Positions 33,489-37,759 of a stretch of 37,759 nucleotides of DNA are shown piece by piece. Position 1 is the stretch's first letter. Each line of letters begins with the position of its first letter. The DNA comes from SAR324 cluster bacterium (GTDB lineage: Bacteria > SAR324 > NAC60-12). The notes beneath the pieces are model-generated. The model was not told where the DNA came from. It saw only the letters and a list, made by a program, of their open reading frames with translations, and ran no database searches. A program made the translations under genes and the position numbers. The stretch is from assembly GCA_015231885.1 (NCBI GenBank), contig JADGAT010000049.1:1-37759 (forward strand), written 5' to 3'.

Positions 33489-33576
33489 ATAGCAAGCTAT
33501 GCGCCTGATAAAAGGCCTTGAATCTCGATGAAAATCCTGTGTAACTTCCGCATGTTATTATTTTCGCCTTCCTAAA
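33489..33576 (-). repeat. Dispersed intergenic repeat, copy B
   Basis: Reverse-oriented copy of the element at 30743-30830 (82 of 88 identical, same length). Here the homologous block is followed, on the minus strand, by further sequence (GTATGTAGCTGGTAAAGCAA and on to about 33455) absent from copy A. It occupies most of the 309-nt gap between the pentapeptide gene and the REC-HATPase gene; nothing else is recognised in that gap. A weakly similar inverted stretch (AATGCGGAATGTCAC) lies at its left. Confidence 0.85.
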
Positions 33577-33655
33577 GACCACCAGTATTGAATAAACCAA
33601 TGACCCAAAGATGCTTTATAGCCTGCATGCGAATAAATTTCCAGTCATTCTCAGT

Positions 33656-34633
33656 TCATTTTGATGAAGGAAGTTCAACAATCGCTGTTACCTGGTTTCC
33701 TTTTTTATTGTAGTGAAGCTCATCAAAAGCAACCATCGCACCCATGGCGACACCACGTCCATGATCATCAAACAACCTTTTTTCATCAATTTTGCGATAG
33801 TATTCATGATCAAAACCATCGCCAGGGTCTGTGATCACAAACAGGATTTTCTGCTGTTTTTTTTCTTGGCACAATTCCATTTTCAATGTCGCCACCTTCT
33901 CCAAATTTTCTGGTAAGTTCAGGCGATATGCCACTTCTTCCTGCCAGGTATCGGCTTGGTTGAGTAGCGTTTTTTCGTCGTAACCAATCTTTGCAATGCC
34001 ATGTTCGACGGCATTATAAGTCAATTCCAACAATCCGGTGACGGTTTCTTCCGGCGTGGGCGATACATGAGATAGCAGAAATGATAATTTTTCTGCTTCT
34101 GCTAATGTGCGAAACTCAAACAAGAGCGTTCCTTCCTTTGCTAGAGAAAAAGCCCCCAGGATGCTGGTGGTTTTTTTCTTTTCTGCATACAGACGTTGGT
34201 AAGTGGAATATTTGTTAACGGCAGTTTTGACACTGGCAATCAGCTTACCCTCATCGTAGGGCTTGGTCACATAAAAGTCAGCCCCCAGTTGAAATCCTTC
34301 TCGGACATCTTCCGGAGATACTTTGGCTGTTTGAAAAATAACAGGAATGTGTTGGAGCACCTGATGATTTTTCATGCGGGTCAATATGTCTTCTCCAAGA
34401 ATATCCGGCAGCATTCGATCCAGAAGCACCGCGTCAAACAGATTGGAATGTTGCTGGAGGACTTCCCATGCTTCCTCTCCTGTTTTGACAACAGGAAGAT
34501 TATATTCTTCTTCAAATATATCTTCCAGCAGCTCCAAATTCGACAAGGTATCGTCCACCAGCAAAAGTGTGTGCAACAAAGGATTTAACTCTATTTTTTG
34601 ACCTGCAGATGAAAACAGCATGGGTTCACTCAT
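33656..34633 (-). CDS. Receiver fused to RsbW-like HATPase
   Basis: Protein of 325 aa. A receiver at about 20-140 has VDD (26-28), phosphoacceptor D72 (AVLLDRMLPD) and Lys in YVTKPY (about 124). The second half (about 170-325) is an HATPase_c_2 domain with N-box LLELTYNAVEHGI, G1 TDPGDGFD and G2 HGRGVAMG, but there is no HisKA domain, so it is of the anti-sigma/serine-kinase RsbW or SpoIIAB type. Phosphorylation of the receiver would gate the kinase in a partner switch. It starts 11 nt after the lipoprotein gene. The only STAS protein in the window lies 15 kb away. Confidence 0.85.
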   Translation of the reverse strand: MSEPMLFSSAGQKIELNPLLHTLLLVDDTLSNLELLEDIFEEEYNLPVVKTGEEAWEVLQQHSNLFDAVLLDRMLPDILGEDILTRMKNHQVLQHIPVIFQTAKVSPEDVREGFQLGADFYVTKPYDEGKLIASVKTAVNKYSTYQRLYAEKKKTTSILGAFSLAKEGTLLFEFRTLAEAEKLSFLLSHVSPTPEETVTGLLELTYNAVEHGIAKIGYDEKTLLNQADTWQEEVAYRLNLPENLEKVATLKMELCQEKKQQKILFVITDPGDGFDHEYYRKIDEKRLFDDHGRGVAMGAMVAFDELHYNKKGNQVTAIVELPSSK

Positions 34634-34644
34634 ATGTCCTCTAC

Positions 34645-35808
34645 TTACTGATACAATGGGTCCAGGGTCTCTTGAAAAAGGTCCTGGGCCAATTGATATA
34701 AATCGAATTGCTTGGTGGTTTCTTCTCGAACCTTAAAATAAGCCTCTTGAATATTTTTGCATGAACGGTCTTTGGGAACCCAGCGGGTCACGTACTGGTA
34801 GCTTGATGACACAATGGGAGTTCTTTTCACTTCTACCCCGTCACGTAAAGTCACTCTATATTTGACATACGCTGTTTCATGTTGGGGTTCCCATCCCTGT
34901 GTCAAAATGCTGTGATTTAAATTTTGCTGCAGTTTAGGAATTTTTTTTCTGTCAATGCGTGCGATGACCTGTCCATCAATAGCACTGATAATTTCTGCAC
35001 TGAAGTATAGGCTGGGCACTCCAAGAACCATCTTATCACAAAGGGAATTTTCCTCCATGAAAGTTTGTGGCTGCACAAGTAATGTTCCAATTTCATCTTT
35101 CACGATCACCAGTTCCACTGGGATGAGACTGACACTCAGATGTCTAACCGCAAGTGCTGCTGTTGGTAAATAATCAGGTGATAATCCTGGTTTCCCTTGA
35201 TTATCCATGGTACCGGTTGGTGACTTATTGGTATTTTGGGCAACTTGCCGCGAAAGCAAAAGTCTCTCTACCCATGATAGATGAGGGCAGGAATCAGGAA
35301 CACTGCAATAGTCCTGATTGAAACTCCTCAGGATAGCGGGCGCAATCAGCATACTGCCTTTTCTTCTCAAATAACGCATCAATGCCGCAGACAAATTGGA
35401 CTGAACATGACTGCCCACTGCATATTTTTTTTCAGGAGCCCCCTCCAGAGTCTCATCGGAGGCACCAAATGATTGTGCTTCCATCGCAGAGCTTCTTGAA
35501 GATTCAAAGACCAGGTTTGGACTAAGCAATACGCGGTGCATCAGAGTTTTGCTGTCTCTCCTTGGAGGAACACCATCCGAAATGTCTTTTTGTCCTTCCA
35601 GCATGCGTGAAAAATTCACTACAGCCATTTTCACGTTGGGACGGGGGACGCTGATTTTTTGGGAAACAGATATGATTTCATGGATGAGCTGTGCATCTCC
35701 TGCTGCTTTTAATGAAGGGTTTTCTGTAGTCACGCATCCTGTAAAAATCATTGAGGCTAATCCGCATCCTGCAATAAAGATGTTTCTGATTCTTTTTTTA
35801 TCCGTCAT
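34645..35808 (-). CDS. Putative outer-membrane lipoprotein, unknown function
   Basis: Protein of 387 aa from ATG 35808, chosen over an upstream in-frame start (35904) because AAAGGAG precedes it and the signal sequence begins there. Residues 1-25 are a lipoprotein signal with lipobox-like IFTGC (C25). The phrase PNVKMAVVNF and the later strand-rich region LVIVKDEIGTLLVQPQTF with SAEIISAIDGQVIARIDRKK recall CsgG- or LpoB-like periplasmic lipoproteins, but I cannot confirm it. It is followed by the REC-HATPase gene after 11 nt, so the two are likely coexpressed. Confidence 0.75.
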   Translation of the reverse strand: MTDKKRIRNIFIAGCGLASMIFTGCVTTENPSLKAAGDAQLIHEIISVSQKISVPRPNVKMAVVNFSRMLEGQKDISDGVPPRRDSKTLMHRVLLSPNLVFESSRSSAMEAQSFGASDETLEGAPEKKYAVGSHVQSNLSAALMRYLRRKGSMLIAPAILRSFNQDYCSVPDSCPHLSWVERLLLSRQVAQNTNKSPTGTMDNQGKPGLSPDYLPTAALAVRHLSVSLIPVELVIVKDEIGTLLVQPQTFMEENSLCDKMVLGVPSLYFSAEIISAIDGQVIARIDRKKIPKLQQNLNHSILTQGWEPQHETAYVKYRVTLRDGVEVKRTPIVSSSYQYVTRWVPKDRSCKNIQEAYFKVREETTKQFDLYQLAQDLFQETLDPLYQ

Positions 35809-35969
35809 GCTTTCTCCTTTTTTTCTGATCAGCGTGCACATGATTTTATGGTATTTCCCAGTTGCCTTAAAAACTAATTTTGTATTTCTATTAAAGATTT
35901 CCACTTTTCTTGTCGATAAATCAAGTAAATGATGGCTTACCTATAAAAAATATCAATTAGGAGGTGATA

Positions 35970-36191
35970 ATGAAAGCATTAATTTCTGTTTGTGCCTGGT
36001 GCAAAATGGTAAAAACTCCAACAGGCTGGAGAAAAGAACAAAGCGCCTTCAAAACCTTGAAAATCAGCAAAAAATATACGGTTGAGCTCACACATGGTAT
36101 CTGCCCTTCCTGTGCGGTTAAATGGGCAAAAGTAGATTTACAGAAGTTTCAGGTGTCTTGTCAAAAAGAAGCCAGAAAAACAGCAGCCTGA
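35970..36191 (+). CDS. Small putative zinc-binding protein (CxxC...HxxxCxxC)
   Basis: Protein of 73 aa with ligand set C8-x2-C11 (SVCAWCKMVK), then H42-x3-C45-x2-C48 (THGICPSC), consistent with one zinc site. A similar motif (ICAWCKRI ... SHGICPEC) occurs attached to PAS, GAF or receiver proteins, where its role is unclear; here it stands alone. A perfect AGGAGG (35959-35964) gives the start ATG 35970, in preference to the GTG at 35964. It is monocistronic. Confidence 0.7.
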   Translation: MKALISVCAWCKMVKTPTGWRKEQSAFKTLKISKKYTVELTHGICPSCAVKWAKVDLQKFQVSCQKEARKTAA

Positions 36192-36222
36192 TTTTATAAT
36201 AATCCTGCTTGCAATCGCCTCC

Positions 36223-36256
36223 TATAATCTGTTTAAAATAGTGTAAAAGTTACACT
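36223..36256 (+). promoter_or_regulatory. -10 element and 17-bp palindromic operator before the acyltransferase
   Basis: TATAAT (36223-36228) is a perfect -10 hexamer without a clear -35. From 12 nt further on, AGTGTAA-AAG-TTACACT (36240-36256) is a perfect inverted repeat with 7-bp arms, overlapping the expected transcription start and 26 nt before the ATG at 36282. The layout fits a repressor-operator, possibly TetR- or FadR-type; the regulator is unknown. Confidence 0.5.
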
Positions 36257-36281
36257 TCTAATCTTTTACGCTTGAACAGAT

Positions 36282-37181
36282 ATGCTCTCTTTTTTACCCC
36301 CCGTCGTCAAAGGCAGTCTCTTTTTTTTGCTTTGTGCCCTCACGACGACCCTTAGTTTTTTTTTATTGGCTCCAGGTATCCTGCTCAAACGATTCTTGAA
36401 AGAACCCCATTCTGCTGCACGTGTCACTGCAGCCATGATGACAGTAGGAACTTTTTGGGCAGAAGCCAATACCTTCTTTTTTACCCTGACCCAGGACACA
36501 AAATGGGACATGGACATTGCTGGAGATTTACAAAAGGATAAATGGTATCTGGTTATTTGCAACCATCAATCCTGGACGGATGTGATGGTCCTCAATAAAC
36601 TCTTGAGTCGGAAAGTTTCTTTTCCTAAGTTTTTCATGAAAGAAGAATTGAAGTGGCTGCCTTTTTTTGGATGGGCCGCAACTGCCCTGGACTTTCCCAG
36701 CATGAAACGGCATTCCAGAGGCTATTTAAAAAAACATCCAGAAGCGAAAGGAGCCGACTTGGAAACCACTCGAAAATTCTGTGAACGATTTAAATATGTC
36801 CCCACCACAGTCTTTAATTTTCTGGAAGGAACCCGCTATACTCCAGAAAAAGCTAAACGGCAAAACACCCCCTACCGACATCTCCTTTTACCCAAAGCAG
36901 GAGGGGCCGCATTAGTCTTCTACAGCATGGGGGAATACCTGACCGCAATCATCAATGTCACCATTGTGTATTCTCAACCGAACCTGACATTCTGGGAATT
37001 TATCTGTGGAAAATCAGAGCGTATTGTGGCCCGTGCTGAATTGCTTCCGGTTCCAGAGGAGTTCCTCAATAAAGATTATCAACACGATGTGGAATTCCAA
37101 CAACAATTCCAGAACTGGATTAATCAACAATGGCAAGAGAAAGACGACCTGATTGAAAAAATTTATACTCATTTGAATTAG
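36282..37181 (+). CDS. PlsC-type acyltransferase, YihG-like
   Basis: Membrane-associated acyltransferase (299 aa) of the LPLAT superfamily. An N-terminal helix lies at about 8-35 and a second hydrophobic segment near 48-66. Motifs are NHQSWTD (HX4D, about 92-99), a [10 protein letters not shown] block, FLEGTR (about 180) and LLPKAGG, spaced as in YihG/AcT-family 1-acyl-glycerol-phosphate acyltransferases. It would acylate lysophosphatidic acid or a similar acceptor at the inner membrane. No clear Shine-Dalgarno. A palindromic operator lies upstream. Confidence 0.88.
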   Translation: MLSFLPPVVKGSLFFLLCALTTTLSFFLLAPGILLKRFLKEPHSAARVTAAMMTVGTFWAEANTFFFTLTQDTKWDMDIAGDLQKDKWYLVICNHQSWTDVMVLNKLLSRKVSFPKFFMKEELKWLPFFGWAATALDFPSMKRHSRGYLKKHPEAKGADLETTRKFCERFKYVPTTVFNFLEGTRYTPEKAKRQNTPYRHLLLPKAGGAALVFYSMGEYLTAIINVTIVYSQPNLTFWEFICGKSERIVARAELLPVPEEFLNKDYQHDVEFQQQFQNWINQQWQEKDDLIEKIYTHLN

Positions 37182-37182
37182 C

Positions 37183-37407
37183 TTGCGACATCTTCCATTT
37201 TTTTTGAAAATAAATGGTTTAAGTTATTTGTATATAACACATTATGGTTTGAATCCGTTGCAGGATTTGACTTTGAAAGTCAATGATCAGGAAATTCCAG
37301 TGACCTGCCGTCTGGATACTGTTGTGGAAGTTGAATATTACAAAAATGGAGGAATCCTGCATACAGTACTGCGTAATTTCATCAAAGAAAGCCAGGCTGC
37401 TTCTTAG
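37183..37407 (+). pseudogene. C-terminal remnant of an aconitate hydratase gene
   Basis: An open frame of 74 codons without an ATG; it opens at a TTG at 37183. From about 37246 its translation matches the extreme C-terminus of AcnA-type aconitase: [12 protein letters not shown], then [18 protein letters not shown] and [11 protein letters not shown], corresponding to the family's GL-LKPG ... RIDT-E--YY-N-GIL-YV-R block that ends the protein. The other 800 or so residues, including all Fe-S cysteines, are absent, and the 5' part does not match. I read it as a fragment left by deletion or recombination, directly after the acyltransferase gene. Confidence 0.65.
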
Positions 37408-37513
37408 CCTGTTTGTATCTGCACTGGGCAGGAATTGCGCCTGCTCATATCTTAGCATTCGTTGGATTTCCACATCAATCAGGTCAATAAGTGCATCACA
37501 TCATTTTTGATTT

Positions 37514-37708
37514 ATGGATATATTTGGTCTAGAATGGTTCATTCAAAATGTGTTGTATGAATATTCCACAGAAAGTCTGATCGTTTTGGGTATTGTCAGC
37601 TTGTGTATCGGCTCTCATGTTTTGAGACAATTGATCCATTGGTTGCGGTATTCACGTGATAAAAAAAAAGTAATCGAGCAAATCCAGCAGCACTTGTTTA
37701 AAAAATAG
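37514..37708 (+). CDS. Small single-helix membrane protein, unknown
   Basis: Protein of 64 aa: an amphipathic N-terminus, one transmembrane helix at about 19-40 (TESLIVLGIVSLCIGSHVL), then a basic cytoplasmic tail (RYSRDKKKVIEQIQQHLFKK). I do not recognise it, and no good Shine-Dalgarno precedes the ATG. The composition is typical of a real small membrane protein. Repeat copy C starts 3 nt after its stop. Confidence 0.5.
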   Translation: MDIFGLEWFIQNVLYEYSTESLIVLGIVSLCIGSHVLRQLIHWLRYSRDKKKVIEQIQQHLFKK

Positions 37709-37710
37709 GC

Positions 37711-37759
37711 TTAGGAAGGCGAAAATAATAACATGTGAAAGTTACGCATGATTTTCATC
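37711..37759 (+). repeat. Dispersed intergenic repeat, copy C (cut by window end)
   Basis: TTAGGAAGGCGAAAATAATA and the following bases to ATTTTCATC match the first half of copies A and B with only a few substitutions, in the same orientation as copy A. The window ends inside it. It lies directly after a gene, as copy B does in the reverse sense. Confidence 0.75.

Noticed and set aside
1..37759. tRNA, rRNA or CRISPR loci
   Set aside because: No cloverleaf-like segments, rRNA-like stretches or regularly spaced direct repeats were seen on reading the intergenic regions.

Overview
The window is about 37.8 kb of gene-dense, moderately AT-rich DNA from a Gram-negative bacterium. Evidence for that is a Sec signal on a periplasmic sugar-binding protein, a lipoprotein, a CcoP-like cytochrome c and a glutaminyl-tRNA synthetase. 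The many hybrid histidine kinases, single receivers and a cNMP/GGDEF protein fit a proteobacterium in the broad sense, perhaps of deltaproteobacterial or SAR324-like grade; I cannot fix the taxon. I see no rRNA, tRNA, CRISPR array or phage.

Layout. (1) 1-6.2 kb: a polyol (mannitol/sorbitol type) ABC-transport and oxidation operon: binding protein, two permeases, mannitol 2-dehydrogenase, a possible small ORF and a MalK-type ATPase. A perfect 12-bp palindrome sits over the promoter, and a strong hairpin separates the binding-protein and permease genes. (2) 6.2-9 kb: a decayed transposase-like remnant, then a receiver-PAS-kinase-pseudoreceiver hybrid. (3) 9-12.4 kb: a probable nitrosative-stress/respiratory module: Rrf2 regulator with three cysteines, DUF2249-hemerythrin protein, DUF2249 protein, a 12-helix heme-copper-oxidase-like or NnrS-like membrane protein, and a convergent one-heme CcoP-like cytochrome c. 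(4) 12.5-17.2 kb: a minus-strand phosphorelay operon (hybrid kinase, REC-PAS-HisKA_3 kinase, NarL-type regulator). (5) 17.2-21.7 kb: a methyltransferase-fold protein lacking its zinc cysteines, a STAS protein, a large unrecognised membrane protein and a LOG-family protein. (6) 21.7-29.4 kb: glnS, then a convergent minus-strand operon: cNMP-REC-GGDEF protein, HTH-EIIA regulator, ClC channel, acyl-CoA synthetase and a single receiver. (7) 29.4-37.7 kb: phosphodiesterase/phosphatase-fold protein, ArsR thiol-sensor candidate, MaoC hydratase, DUF423, SLOG-fold protein, pentapeptide-repeat protein, lipoprotein plus REC-HATPase pair, small zinc-motif protein, acyltransferase and the C-terminal remnant of an aconitase gene. 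A dispersed intergenic repeat occurs three times in this last part.

The most interesting points are the Rrf2/hemerythrin/DUF2249/12-TM module, whose membrane protein shows a threefold internal repeat; the HTH-EIIA gene overlapping a ClC channel gene; the methyltransferase homologue with its metal cysteines replaced; and the 88-bp dispersed repeat. All functional calls come from reading motifs by eye; no database search was possible.
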